From contig NC_087062.1 of the NCBI RefSeq assembly GCF_963678635.1, positions 87,767,845 to 87,831,844 of the forward strand: DNA of 64,000 bases, read 5' to 3'. The translations under genes and the position numbers were made by a program. Of this stretch, positions 12,785 through 25,010 are shown in pieces (position 1 is the first letter of the stretch; every line of letters begins with the position of its first letter). The DNA is from Symsagittifera roscoffensis (lineage: Eukaryota > Xenacoelomorpha > Acoela > Convolutidae). The notes under the pieces are model-generated. The model did no database searches and had not been told where the DNA came from. It worked only from the letters and a program-made list of their open reading frames with translations.

Positions 12785-14500
12785 CTTAAGAGTATCCTTG
12801 TGCTCACTATCCAAAGAGTAGATGTTGTTTAACTCATCGGTTATTTTGTCCGGTCTCGACCAGTCGTCTTTCCAGTAGACGGAGTCCCACTTTGTGGCGT
12901 CGAATTTGGCGGTGTTTTCCGAGTTCTGTTGCAGGATATTTTGAAGTGCCACACTCAACCCTATCGAGTCCTGCTCGTTGCAGGCGTAATCCGAATCAGT
13001 GCGCACAGATGCAGTCGCAACACTCACAGACTCGGCTGACATCTGCTGCATGTCATTCGATGTCAGGTACCTGCAGATACAACCTGACTCGCTTTCGGAA
13101 CAGTTATAATTTATGCCAATATGTTGAATATATCGTTCTCGGCAAAATAAACCGAACGAAGTACACTAATCTATAACCCCTCATTTGGACGGTGAAAATA
13201 AGTTTTTGAGTTATTTAATCGCGTAAAATCATGTCATAATATCTAATTAACCTTAAAAGCTCTGTTTTTCGACGAATTAAATTGCTCAAGCTTGCCAACA
13301 ATGCCAAAAATTTAGCAAAAAGTTTAACCTTCATTCGATATGTAAGTTGCATATGCTTTAAAGCTTCCATATTTGAGACTATATAGTTTTTTTTTCATAT
13401 TCTCTCCGAGCGGCGAGTTATGGCATTTTCTGGCGCGGAGTTGAGGGACATTGTGGCCAAATTAAAAAACGCATTTTTTAACATGCTAAAAAATTTATTC
13501 AAGTGGTCAATTTCATTCAAAAAAATGTATAACTTTTTTGACCTTGTCACTCAAGTTGTCAGCAATCATGGTTAAATGAGTTTTATAGTTAATGCTAAAT
13601 TGTTGGCAATATCCTTTTCGGTCAAAGAATCTGAACGAAGTTAATTAACCTAAAAGACTCATTTCGACGTCTTATTTCTGTTTTTCATGGATTTCAACGC
13701 CTATAAACCGTGTTCAAAAAAACTAATTAGCCTTAAATGCTATCGTTTTTGACCGATTAAATTGCTCAAGGTCAAGGTCACCGATGATGCCAACAATTTT
13801 GCATTAACTCTAAAATCATCCATTTATCATACCTGTCGTCGCCATTGGCACCCTCCATGTTTTCCAGCTCAGTCCACATTTTGCCTTTGGAGAGGTCGCT
13901 ACCTGTGACAGTGAGGATACGAGAGGCAGTCTTCTCGGAGAGCATTCGGAACTGCACTTGCAACACTTTGAAGTCCTTCGGGTTCTCCTTCATCCCCTTT
14001 TCCAACTGTGAGCACGAAAATTTGTCGGCACACCTGATCTGGAAGTGCACTTCGTCCGGGCGATCACTAGCCGACAGCCAGTTTTCCGGCAGAGTGTAAT
14101 CCTTCATGACTCTGTCCTTGTCGACCAGTCTCATTTCCTCAATCGGAAACATCTGCACATTGTGTAATTTCACATCTATTCCGTCTTTTATAAGCTGTTC
14201 GTAAACAGCTTTTTGAGCAGCAGTCGACCAAATTTGCACGGTGAATGTGAGAATGTAACTCTTAGCGAAGATATCGTACATAGATTGAGCAGATGTGTGA
14301 ATGAGCCGACACAAAGGATGGACGTAGTACTTCCCTTTTTTAACACTGTCTTCAAACACGGTCAGTTTTCCACCTCCGAATCGGACAATGGCGACACTTG
14401 TTGACGAAATTTGATTGTTGGTTGCTCCTCGTTTTCGAACTGACTCGCAAAATGCTGCACACAATGCAACTGCAATGATCACTTGACCCATCAATCCCAT
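12785..14500 (-). CDS. Secreted protein of unknown family, exons 1-2 (3' part missing)
   Basis: Exon 1 is 14500-13833 and exon 2 is 13070-12785. Exon 1 opens with ATG and a signal peptide (MGLMGQVIIAVALCAAFCES); an upstream TTTTTCAG near 14527 suggests a 5' untranslated exon. The donor ACAG|GTATGA follows exon 1 in phase 2 and the acceptor TCTGCAG precedes exon 2, which completes an Arg codon and stays open for 95 codons to AAG|GTACGT. The joined part is about 318 residues with few cysteines and an acidic second exon (KWDSVYWKDDW). I recognise no domain. The next exon is not found: a LINE occupies the DNA beyond exon 2, so the gene may be interrupted or continue far to the left. Confidence 0.75.
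13241..13803. repeat. Pair of diverged direct repeats in intron 1
   Basis: A phrase of about 75-85 bases occurs at 13241-13312 and again at 13718-13803. The shared skeleton is TAATTA-CCTTAAA-GCT, then a CGA-ATTAAATTGCTCAAG core, then GCCAACAAT. Related scraps (CGAACGAAGT and ATGCCAA) recur at 13110-13165 and 13615-13650. This looks like an old intronic duplication or the ends of a small mobile element. No function is evident. Confidence 0.5.
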
Positions 14501-16810
14501 CGTGAAATATGTAAATACTAAATCCTGAAAAATGTTGGTGTTTTTCTTAGGGGATATAATCTGAGTCTAATGCAGGGATAGATTTAGCATGTAAGGGCTA
14601 TTATAATCCAAATGTCATCTCTTTAAGAAAGAAATCAAATGGATAGATTTTGAAATTTTTAACTTGCGAATATTTCCATTGGAAGATAAAACACCTTAGC
14701 TATCAAAAGCTTACCAACTCCCAGAAACATTAGAGAGTTGAGGTCGTTTTTTGGCTCTATAAATCAATTTATCAACTTTGTACCAAATCTAGCCACCCTT
14801 GGAAATCCTCTACGCCCTCTCTTGAACAAAAATTCAATCTTCAGTTGGGACCTTTTACATTCGATAGCTTTTGAAAGTATCAAAAGTGAGGTTGTGAAAC
14901 ACACATTTTGAATTAGGGTGTAAATCAAGAGTGAAAACAGATGCCTCACACTGTGAGCTAGGTGCCTCCTTAGAACAACTCCATGGTAGTGATTGAAAAA
15001 CAGTCGCATTCGCAATTAGATTTTCAAATACTCATGAAGCAAAACACTCAACAAATGAATTAGAGCTCTTAGGAAATGTATGGGCAGAGGAGCTTTATAA
15101 AAAATAATTATACGGATCGGACTTCCAAGTTATTCCGATCATAAAGCTCTGTTATTAGCATTATCAAGTAATCAAGGGAAACAAGTTTACGATAGCAGAC
15201 TAACACTTTGCGTGGATAGACTACTTCCTTTTAACTTAACGGTGAAACATCTGGTGAGAAAGGACATGGCGTTTACTAATCTTATCTCAAGAGTTGTATC
15301 GGAAAACCAATCAGAAAACCGACCCCAAACTCTCATTTCGACAATGAATTTGTAGTAGCATCTGTACGGAAGATAATAATTATAATTTCAAATCAGTCGG
15401 ATATAACTACTCATCCAGTAAATAGTAACAACCTGATTAGCCACAATTCGGAACTTTCCAATGATGTATTATTACGCCATAAACTTATTAGCTCAATATT
15501 ACAAACTACTAGTTGCGCCATGAAATTTTGTGACTTGAAACATACCAGATCAGAATTTTGCTGTTCAAACTATATTCACTTGGATTTTTCAATCACGTAT
15601 TTATCAAAAAATACAATTTCAGATTATTTCTTTTTATTTCTTTCATCAGTTAATACTAAAATTATAAGAACTCCAATGGACAGTAACATATTAAAAAATA
15701 CAAAAGTAGATAGCCAAACTGTAGTTAATTTTAATCCCGCAGGCATACATATTTCTTTCAGCGTAGAAAAACTCGAATCAAAACACATAACCTTGGCTCG
15801 TAAATATAGAAAATCTCAGAAATTTACTGAAAACTTGTGGACAATAATTTCTCATTCAACACTAAAGTTTTTGCCCTTCCTACAGAAGAAGACATCTTAC
15901 TGAAGCCTTTGGTTAGAGCCTTGGAGGAGAAAAAGGATCCACACTCGACTAATTTTGAAACCTTTTTTCATCAATACTACAAAGATTTCCATACTTCCAA
16001 CGGATTGCTTTACAAGGAGAATATTTTGGTAGAACCATGCAGTGCTAGAGGCGAGGTTATGAAATTACTCCACGAGACACATCCTGGACAATTTGGGATG
16101 AAGTAATTGGCCGAATACGTTTGGTGGCCTCACGTTAATAGATTTATCTGGTACCATGGAAAAACTGTTCGAACTGCATAAAAGCCGTTAAAAATTCCAA
16201 AACTTTAATACCGTGCTCGAAAGTGAAAACCTTGCCTGTTTTATCAGAAGTGAATGAAGAAATTGTCCTATACTTTGCCGGTCCGCTGGATATTAACTGG
16301 GGCTCCCACAAATACATTTTACTTTTTATAGACAAATTTTCTAAATTCCCCTGAGCTAGAATTAGATCGTTCTCCTCAGCTAAACCCATAGAACAATTTC
16401 TCCAAGATTACATTCATTTACATGGCATTCCGAAAAACATCAGAGTTGAGCACGCCACATGCTTTACTAGTCAAGAATTCAAAATATTTTGCAATTTAAA
16501 TATCAACATAAAAGTTTGCACAATTGACGATCATAGATCCAGTCTTTTAGTCGAAATATTCGTCCACTTAACAAAACAAAAATACTAACAATGTCAACAA
16601 AAATTCCAAAACCATCTCTAAATGAAGCCTTGTCTAATTTTATTTGGAACCTATAAAGCACAATTCAATCAACAATCAACTGCACCCCTTTCGAGGAACA
16701 CTACAGCAGAAAACCGGATACTTTGTGGAAAACATTAGTTGATAAAGTTCCAAAACATTGGTTTGAAAGAGAAAAATTGATCCTATCAGATGCTTGAATA
16801 AAGGATTGGT

Positions 16811-16822
16811 GGGGGGGGGGGG
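16811..16822. repeat. Poly(G) run of 12 inside the Gypsy relic
   Basis: An uninterrupted G12 follows GATTGGT. Homopolymer runs of this length are prone to length error in sequencing and to slippage. Its only effect here is inside an already dead pol. Confidence 0.8.
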
Positions 16823-17909
16823 CGGTCGACAGAATCGAAGAAGAATATCTGAATTCACTGATAGACAAAAAGAACAAAGATCCGTCGGAAAATGGCTACA
16901 AAAAGGCTACACATTTCCTGACCAACAAAGAAGCACTATCCAAACTCAGAGTCATGCTTTGACAGACACCGCATAGAAAAAAAAATTTTCGAAGTCTTTG
17001 ACCGAAAAAACGCTGAACCATACTACCGCAAAACTGAGGACAAAATTATAAGTGCACCTGAATCTACAGTCAAACTGTCAAATGGTAAAATCTTGAGATA
17101 ATCCGACATTGCCTGGCTAAAATCCGACGGACAGAAGGTCCGGAATTTAAAGGGAAACATTACTTCAACTTGTTTTAACAATAAATTCCCAGCATGCGCT
17201 CACTCTTTCCAAAGGAGGAAACCTGGACAAAAACTCAGACAGAAGTAGCAATGGTACCCTCTTCTTCTTCACCAAACACATCACTCTACACGAGAAAAAC
17301 CGAAAGATCAACCCAGACAAAGAAGAAAGAACGCCCGAAGCACAAAACTAAAATACAACCAAAACAGAAGACCAAGACCTCACCTACAGGTTATTTAGGT
17401 GAAGATAAATCCTTTTTTTTTACCTTTTCATCCTTCGGATTCGAGCGAGTCGGAGTGGACAATTGGAGAATTTCCTTGTAAAAATGTTGGTAGAGAACGT
17501 TTCGCTAAAAACATGGAACATACTAGACAGCAAGGAGAGGGAAACAACCTAAGGAATAAAAACTCAAACCCTAAATTTTAAGTTGAATTATTAGACGTGG
17601 GTGAAGAAGAAAGAGTAACAAAGCACGACACAATTCCCCATTGCCCCATCTCAGTAACACCGGCCCCATCGACTCCAGCAACCATTCACAGCACGTCAGG
17701 GACAGCCCTCGATGAAAGACCAAATCCGAAACCAGAGATGTCTCCACCGGAGAGAACACAGACACAGGCGTTGACTACTATAGTGGAATTGCCAAGGTAT
17801 AGCGATTCAGATTTCCCTGTGTACGAAATCGAAAGTGACAGCCTAGGTGCCCACTCTTATAGTTTACGTCCACGTAGGAATGTCGGTCCCCCAAGGTTTT
17901 ATGGTAACC

Positions 17910-17914
<5 letters not shown>

Positions 17915-17978
<64 letters not shown>
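17915..17978. repeat. (TA)n microsatellite, about 32 units
   Basis: A perfect alternating TA run followed by GAGAGAG. It directly follows the tail of the Gypsy pol relic, so the run of alternating Ile and Tyr codons that prolongs that frame is not protein-coding. Confidence 0.95.
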
Positions 17979-17986
<8 letters not shown>

Positions 17987-18332
17987 TTTTATAGGTTCAG
18001 CTATGCTGCAGGGATCCTACTTAAACCCAGTCTTACTCGAATCCAGCGAGCCTGAGACGTGCCATTAAAATGAATCGACACCACGCCATACCTTAGTAGC
18101 AGAGACAATCGAAACAATTTGCGATTCATCCAGCGGAGACAGATAGAAAAAATTTTCAGGTGCGCTCAGTTTTCCGATGCGCAATGATTTCGTTATCATT
18201 CCTACAACCACTGAAAGTTGTAGGGATTTGTATTCGGGCAATCGTTCATTAAAAAAACCATTGTTTTTTTGTAACCAAAATTACTTAGCCTAACAGTTAT
18301 TGAATACTACTATAGTTGTTCTTGGGTTCTCC

Positions 18333-18560
18333 AGTAGCAGATTTAAGGTGAAGGGTTGGGGCGGAATCCCCCTCGCTTAGAGGTTCGACCCCCTGGCCAC
18401 CCAAAGGGTTCCCCCTTTGGAACTAATTCGAGATATATAGTTTCAGCTGACCGACTTTAATATCTTCCTAAAAGACTCTTTGGTGCCAATTAATTTTGAA
18501 GGGGGAGCGCGCGCCAAAAGAATCCTATTTTTTGGTGAAAACTGTCCAAATTTTGCCTCA
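18333..18560 (-). mobile_element. Diverged hAT-type MITE copy (reverse orientation)
   Basis: Reverse complement similarity to the complete MITE at 63264-63691. It starts with a worn terminus (AGTAGCAGATTTAA for CAGGGGCGGATTTAG), then GGTTCGACCCCCTGGCC-CCCAAAGGG, the AGCTGACCGACTTTA phrase and the GGGGGAGCGCGCGCCAAAAG phrase. The far end fades into A+T-rich DNA near 18560-18700. Confidence 0.55.
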
Positions 18561-18700
18561 GCTTTGACGACTATTCAATATTTCTTTTGACCAAATCAGA
18601 TCTCAACATTTCTGTAGTCATTTCAAAACGCAGAAATGTTTTAGAAAACCATTTTTGAAATTCAAACCATCTCTTTCTTACCTTTGGTTGGAGCCTCAAA

Positions 18701-20860
18701 TTATTATCAATGGGATGGGTTGAAAAGTTCTCATAAACGATCTAATTCGGCGTTTTTGATCTGAATTTAAAATAAAACAAAAACCGATGGTTGACCGTAA
18801 CTAATACGGATAGAACATAAATACATCATGGATAACAATATGTGGTTTGTCGGTCAGCCTAATTATAATTAAGTGATTGATCTTGGTCAGGAAAAAACTT
18901 AGGTTAGAAGCTAGCTTAGATCATTTTTGAGGCAGATCTCGTATTCTAGTGAAATATTTTTCAGCCCAATTTACCAGTTATGACAAGTAAACGATTCGGT
19001 TTAGGACACTGATTTTCAAGCAAAACTCTTAATTTAGCTGCTATTTCTTTAATGTCTATAATAAGCTTTACAAATGTGCCTTCAGCGGGGTGGCGTACAT
19101 CATAACAATCAAAAATAATAGGGACTTCAAATCAAACAATGTTTTAAAAAATACAAAACCAAAAAATTGAATTTTATTTGATGAGTTTTCCATTTCATGG
19201 ACTTTAGGCCACACTTGTTGACTTTTTAACAAATTTTTAACATTTCATTGAGGTTTGAGAAAGTCAAAAAAGGTAGTTAGTTCCTGCTGTATATGCATAT
19301 CAAAAAATGGATGATTCATCAAACGAAAATGATCTTTAATTAGTGCATTGATACGAACAACGGTTTTTTTCCGACTTTCGAAGAAAATAGAGAAAATATA
19401 TGCTCGGGGTAGTTTTTTATTCAGAAAATTTCACAAAAACACTCCCTCAGGGCATCGATTCATGGATCTTCGTGGTACCAGATGGCCATCTTCGCTTGCC
19501 ACTAGAATTTCCTGCAATAAATGTTGTCGTGAAACGCTCACTAAAAGACTAAAGTTACTATAAGAACCCCGTGATACTTTGATACTGAAAGTTTAACGCG
19601 CATTATAAGGCGGCGTGGTGACTTATCCCGCACTACAAAATCGTTCCACATTCAATTGAGGCAAGGCCAATCGGACTTATGAACACGATTCTTAAATTTC
19701 AGTTTGAAACTCATAAACTGTCAACGTTTAATTAAAAAAAAAATTTGAGACCAGTTTAACGAGTCGGAACATTCAGGTTTTTGCCTTGATAAAAGCAGTC
19801 TTGTTGTAGGCTTAACTTGTTTATTTTTTATTACACGTAACGTTATGACTGTAAAATCTAACGTATAGAAGTATTGGAAGAGTATAGATTTCGGCATGGA
19901 GTCCCTTCCCTCCCGTCGGTCTGTTCTCCTAGACCCTCAGTGATGTTGCTGTACAATCTTTCCATTTGCAAAATTAGTAAATGAGCTGCTAAAGTACTGA
20001 TTTAATTTTTCCTGAAAAACCAACAAAAACTGAAATTTCAAACGCGTTTTCATCAAAATGTTTTTTAAAAATAAACAAAAGTGAGGAAAACTAAAGTTGC
20101 TTAAATTATTGAAAATTTTTGCTTGATCTGAATATTTCAGTTTAGTGAATTTTTTTTTCAGCCAACAACTGTACTTATAAAATTTAGAAACTTTATGTCA
20201 AAAGAATTTTTTAACTTTTTACGCAAGCTCATGGAGATTTCATTTAAAATTAGTGGACTATGTAAGAGCCTTCTTTTGATCTAATATTGTTAATACCATA
20301 GTTTGGTAGTTTCTGGTAGTTTTTGATTAAGTAAAAAAAAGACAAAACGGTCAAAAAACTTTTTATAAATTTTTGATTCTGGTAAAGTCTGATAAAATTA
20401 TAAGCATACTGAAGGTAAATTACTGGTAAAATTCTCAGCAAATTTATGCATGTTTTATGATGGATATGGTTTTTAACTGAATTCATATTTTTGATGCACT
20501 TTTTCAATCAACTTTAATAAGCGAAAAGCTAAGACTTTAGCTTTATGTTGTGCCAGCATCAGAACAGGCGTCCTATCTCGCTTTCTACTGGCTGTTAAGT
20601 TAATCCAAGAGTCCACAAACTGTTCTAAATTCAGCAAATACAGTTGCGGATTCAGCAAATTTGCCTATTGTTGGAGCGATTTTGAGCGGTACAATGTTTT
20701 AGCTATATATTTGTGGAATCCAAAACAGCAAGAAGATCAGAGAAAAGTAGCATTGTTGCGGATTCCGCAAAAAATCTGATTTTGGCCTGTTGGTGAACCC
20801 GCTTACAATGCAGAATGTAGTTTGGTCCCGTAATATCAGTCAAGTTGAAAGCCTTTCATA
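18701..20860. other. A+T-rich DNA, no supported gene
   Basis: Only short ORFs. The frame at 20473-20658 on the minus strand has one ankyrin-like phrase but no second repeat, splice sites or conservation that I can see. No RNA gene or repeat array is visible. Confidence 0.5.
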
Positions 20861-21129
20861 CAGGGGCAGATCTAGTATTTTCTCGAGAGGGGGGGGGGCG
20901 GATTTCAAAAAAAAAACACTTTTTTAATGTCGACAAAATTGATTATCCAAGCTGTCCTAAATCACTAGAAAGACGCTGTTTTGGCTAAATTTTGTGCGCC
21001 GCGGCAATTTTTGATAAAACAGGTCAAAAAGTCTTTTTGAGCACTTTTTGGAAAAATTTTAACCAAAACTCGCGTTTTCTTTGGCGAGCGCTCCCTCAAA
21101 GTTAGCATATGTTGGCCCCTGGCCCCTGG
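20861..21129 (+). mobile_element. hAT-type MITE, 5' part, running into an assembly gap
   Basis: Begins CAGGGGCAGATCTAG, then a poly(G) stretch and GCGGATTT, and follows the complete MITE at 63264 in order through GTCGAC, AGCGCTCCCTCAAAGTTAG and TGTTGGCCCC. The preceding eight bases (CTTTCATA) would be its target duplication, but the right end is lost in the gap, so this cannot be checked. Confidence 0.7.
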
Positions 21130-21329
21130 NNNNNNNNNNNNNNNNNNNNNNNNNNNNNNNNNNNNNNNNNNNNNNNNNNNNNNNNNNNNNNNNNNNNNNN
21201 NNNNNNNNNNNNNNNNNNNNNNNNNNNNNNNNNNNNNNNNNNNNNNNNNNNNNNNNNNNNNNNNNNNNNNNNNNNNNNNNNNNNNNNNNNNNNNNNNNNN
21301 NNNNNNNNNNNNNNNNNNNNNNNNNNNNN
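21130..21329. other. Assembly gap (200 N)
   Basis: Exactly 200 N, probably a placeholder length. It follows GGCCCCTGGCCCCTGG, a small direct repeat at the edge of a G/C-rich MITE, a typical place for short-read assembly to break. Confidence 0.99.
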
Positions 21330-22540
21330 CACAACTAATGGATCAATGGTATATTCGCCATCGGATAATGTATACGGGAACTTTTGGTTTGTCGATCCCA
21401 AGTTTCGGCAAACTTTTCAATCATGGAACATAAAAGACTTTTTCTATAAACACTTAAATTTCTTCCAACCAGATGTTGATGACGATAAGTCCTGGATTGA
21501 ACTAACAACCCGAAAAACAAGCGTTACGGAACCATATCTCCTCAAACCAAAAGAGATAGTTTAGCAAATTAAACACTCATTAACAGTCACTTTATTCCTT
21601 TTTATGCTCAGATGGGGAAGCTTTGGAATATGAATTCTGATAACTTAGAAACGAAGCAAGTACTGCAAAAAATCTCTAAATCCTTTCTTAATGCCACAAA
21701 AACTCATTCCTTGGACTCTCATAGCCCACTGGGTTCTACTCAAACTATATCTTCAGACTACTTCATTTCCCCTGGTGTTTGGAAATTCGAATACACTCGT
21801 AATTTTGGCAAAAAAACTCTATTACGAAAGATATGGAATAGTCTTCGACTCGTTTCTCTATGCAAAGCTGATACTAGATAGCCTAGTGTTTGTAACAAAA
21901 GCCATAAAATTTCACAAAATCAATGGCCGCTCACCACAATCGGCAGAGTATTGCTAGCCGCTTTGTATATTATACTCTTCACTTATATAGTGATCTCGAT
22001 TTTTTGTCCTGGATGAATACAATGAAAAACTGGACGAATATCATAAAGAACAGGCACCTCTAGTGGAGGAAGTTGACAAGGTAAACCAGAATTGCATGTC
22101 TCCTCACATTCACTTAAAAAAATTTGATTGAAATCAAATCTTCTCGTTCTACCGATATTTTGTCACCAACTATCGACTCCACTCTGGAAGATGACTTGTG
22201 AGACTTTGAGGATCTTCTCTCCCTTCTCCCACTCATCGGTCCACTGGACTCTCAACCGCCAACAACCACTCTACTAGCAGCTACTTATACTGTTACTCCT
22301 ACTAAGGCCCCTTTTACAATTTTGGACTCTTCATGATCTTTCACTCTATCAGCTCCCAAAACAACCTTCACCTGCTTCAAAAGCTACTAAATTGAAGCCA
22401 ACACCCCTGCAGTTTTCTTCTTCTAAATTTGAAATACGTTTTGGTTCTTCAAATTCTCGTATTGAGAAAGGCACACAAAACAGTTCGATCACATGAGGTA
22501 CCAACGGCCAACTCGCTGGTACCAGATTCCACATGCATAG
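21330..22540 (+). pseudogene. Possible envelope-like glycoprotein fragment of a Gypsy element
   Basis: Three overlapping plus-strand frames look like one decayed membrane protein. A region ending FYKHLNFF-PDV (21340-21564) is followed by a Ser/Thr-rich part (21612-21880), a hydrophobic stretch of about 19 residues (LLAALYIILFTYIVISIFC, about 21957-22013) and a Pro/Ser/Thr-rich tail to about 22340. A C-terminal membrane anchor and tail just before LTR-like termini (22780) is the layout of an errantivirus envelope. It may belong with the pol relic at 14750-18060. No defining cysteine motif or cleavage site is seen, so this is a weak call. Confidence 0.3.
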
Positions 22541-22754
22541 TGATAGGTAGTAGATAACCCTTCCATCCTACTGAATAGAATAAGAAATTGCATAACCACT
22601 TGCAACAATTATGCTATATTAAATCAAAAGCCAACTCAAGAAGAAACTCTTTGGGATATTACAATAACTTTCCCAAGTATTTTGTTAATCATCCCGAGAC
22701 TCAAGAAAAAACTCGGATAGTAGGATAGTAGGTTAACCTTCCCAAGACCATTCC

Positions 22755-22800
22755 CATCCAGAAGCGCCGTAAAACAATATGTAACAGTCGCTCGCTTCTG
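22755..22800 (-). mobile_element. LTR edge with primer-binding-site-like sequence (relic)
   Basis: The plus-strand text CCATCCAGAAGCGCCG, about 9 bases, then TGTAACAGTCGC matches the layout at the giant element's 5' LTR (CACCCAGGAGCGCCA, 11 bases, TGTAACATTCG). Read on the minus strand this would be an LTR ending GTTACA followed by a primer-binding site. The remaining LTR bodies show no similarity that I can see. Alternatively, TGTAAC is the start of a plus-strand 3' LTR and the match is chance. Confidence 0.35.
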
Positions 22801-23524
22801 TCAAATTTGAGATCAAGAACAACAGTGTATATAGGGGTTTGGTCGTTTTTCATTGTCTATGCTAGAAGAGGTTTTCCAAAGTCATTTTCGTTTTTTACTT
22901 AAATTAGAGTTCGTATGAATGCAATGAGACTGAGGCCATGTAAATTTTTGCCTAATTCGATGTGTTTGTCTAGAAAAAACAGAATCCTAGATGGAGTTAT
23001 GACTAGTTCATTTTCTCCTTTAGCCAGTTTTTACATAATTCACATCTTCGTTCAAAGTTTCGCCTAATTTCATATATTTACATATTTTCCGATTTTCGTT
23101 GAAAAAGTACTAAATTTCTTGACTTGCGGTCTACGAGTGGTTTATAAGCTGACTTTTTTTGCATGTTACTCCTCTGACAGTCCGAAATTTAACCACGAGG
23201 ATCGAGGAAGGATGACACCCCACTGGGACAAAACTTTCAAGAATCCAATACAAGTGGATATCCTGAGTTAAGTCAGAAATTATAGATCAAACGGGCAACA
23301 CGCATAAACTACATACGATAGAAGTATTGCATATAGGCGAGAACGGCTCAAACTAAATACGCGAGAGGAATTCAGTAGCTAGTAATTAACTCTAATCCAG
23401 AGTTTGTCGAAGAATTTGCTCTATCAGTTGACTTCGCAAAATCCTATATTTCAAATATTGATCTTATGGGTGACTAAAACCTTAACTATTTTTATATACT
23501 GTTGGTTACAATTTCGACGCCCTG
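22801..23524. other. A+T-rich DNA; short direct repeat at its end
   Basis: No gene. At 23503-23525 and 23552-23574 the phrase TTGGTTAC(A/G)ATTTCGACGCCC is repeated, just before the LINE relic begins. Confidence 0.5.
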
Positions 23525-25010
23525 TTGGTTACAATTTGTAACCAAGACTCCTTGGTTACGATTTCGACGCCCTGTAACTTAGAAGTTGTCAATAAATCAA
23601 CACCAACTCATTCAAAAACACTGAATGACTATATTATCACAGATTTAAACTCAACTGAATTGAAGAACAAAGTTTCAAATTTCACTCCACCAATTATAAC
23701 TGGTCACTTAGCTATAATTTTGATATCTTAATTGAAGTTATTTGATAAAACTATGCCGTTTAAGCGCATATTATACGATAGATCAAAAAGTTCAGAAAAA
23801 CAATTTGAAACTGCCCTAATAATCATTAACTGCGAGTCTTTCTATAGGAAAAACAACCCTGAAAAAACATTCATTGTTTTAAATTTCAATGTAGTAATTT
23901 ACCTGAAAAATTTCGCACCACTTAAACAGTTGATTCGTAGTGACAAATTCAAAGTCAACCTGAAAGACGATAGTTTCAAATCGAATTTTCTTAATCCTAA
24001 AACAACTGAGCGACAAAAATGAAATATAATAAATGACACAAGAAACAAGAAAACATCAGCAAACAAAATCACACCACTTAAAATTCATTAAGTGAAACAT
24101 TAACAAACAACTTCAAATGGAAAAGTTTTTGAATTACAAGCTTTCTAGTATCGGACGTTTTTTGAGGAAAAAGATATTAAAAAAGTAATTAATTCAACCA
24201 TCAAAAACACAAAGATAAAAAGGAGAGCAAACGATATTTTTTGATTCCAGTTCGTAGGTGAAATATGAAGGTAAAAATAAATAACAAAATTAAACGCAAA
24301 TAAACTACCCGCAGCTTCTGATCTTCCAACCTGGGCTCTGAAAGATGGGTGAAAGATGGGAGCTTTCGATTCTATCAACCACGAACATTTAAAGACTAAA
24401 CTGATAAATTTGGGATTCTCTGATTCAGCCATTGAAATGTTTCATAGCTCCATCAGCAATAGGCAACAAAAAACTGTTGTAATTATTACTGATTCCAATT
24501 GGATCCCACTTCACCAAGGCGTACCTCGAGGTACAACCTTGTGACCCCACAATTTCAACCAATACATAAATGACATGAACAAAAATTTAACCGAATCTTG
24601 CAAAACGCAGATGATACACTTCTATTTTGTGTTGATAATGACATCAAAAATTCCCAACTGCTGCTTAAAAAGTCCTCTCAAAATTTGTCTCTGTACTTTA
24701 CAAAACATTATTTAAAACGCAATAAAAAACTTAGTTGATAATATTGAGCAGAAAATGTCAAGGCAGAAAACATAATCCAAAACTATAATTTTAGATGATA
24801 ACAAAATAGAAGAAAAGCCAGAAAGTAAGTATTTTGGGGGTGATTCTAGATCAATTTCTAACCTTTCAGGGCGAAGTTTCAATCCTTTTATATGAAAAGG
24901 AGACTTTCAAGTGTTAATAAAAATGGCATGCAGGATCAAAACGTTACAATCGATTAAACTATTGTAACATTCGCCCGGAAGTACATACCGACGAAAAAAA
25001 GGCTAGGTTA
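23525..25010 (+). pseudogene. Second LINE relic: endonuclease C-terminus and reverse transcriptase scraps
   Basis: 23585-23731 encodes the end of an APE endonuclease (SKTLNDYIITD, TGHLAI). 23732-24022 looks like the Lys/Asn-rich linker. RT motif A (GAFDSINHEHL) is at 24355, motif B (QGVPRGTTL with a stop) at about 24515-24542, then HNFNQYINDM, and motif C as ADDTLLFC near 24608. Multiple stops and frameshifts. It is related to, but clearly different from, the LINE at 8040-12020. Confidence 0.75.

Larger units (their letters stand above)
8362..13233. repeat. Segmental duplication, copy B (partner of 1-4873)
   Basis: Direct repeat of 1-4873 at a spacing of 8360-8362 bases. It contains the LINE and exon 2 of the minus-strand gene. 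Copy B is the one still attached to exon 1 (13833-14500), so it is probably the original arrangement and copy A the duplicate. Very high identity in non-coding sequence means the event is recent, or that the assembly has an artefactual repeat. Confidence 0.95.
14750..18060 (+). pseudogene. Ty3/Gypsy pol relic: RT connection, RNase H, integrase and tail
   Basis: Frames scattered over all three phases spell a Gypsy pol. An RT-to-RNase H junction (LATLGNPLRPLL) is near 14790. RNase H follows (KTDAS about 14940; TNELELLG about 15050; DHKALLLAL about 15140; DSRLTLCVDRLLPF about 15200). The integrase zinc and core regions are at 15837-16560 (HETHPGQFGMK, WWPHVNRF, LLFIDKFSKFP, HGIPKNIRVEHA). The C-terminal tail is at 17597-17910 (YSLRPRRNVGPP). 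Many stops and frameshifts make it dead. A first D of the integrase core reads FAGPLD rather than an intact LDFAGP. The 5' half (gag, protease, most of RT) is absent. Confidence 0.85.

Noticed and set aside
17597-18055. 152-codon ORF as an independent gene
   Set aside because: Its C-terminal half is translated (TA)n microsatellite and its N-terminal half is the tail of the Gypsy pol relic.
20473-20658. Ankyrin-like ORF on the minus strand
   Set aside because: Only one phrase (DRTPVLMLAQH) resembles an ankyrin repeat. No second repeat, start context or splice sites.
21059-21564. ORFs spanning the N run
   Set aside because: Their open frames are made of unknown bases. Only the sequenced right part was considered.
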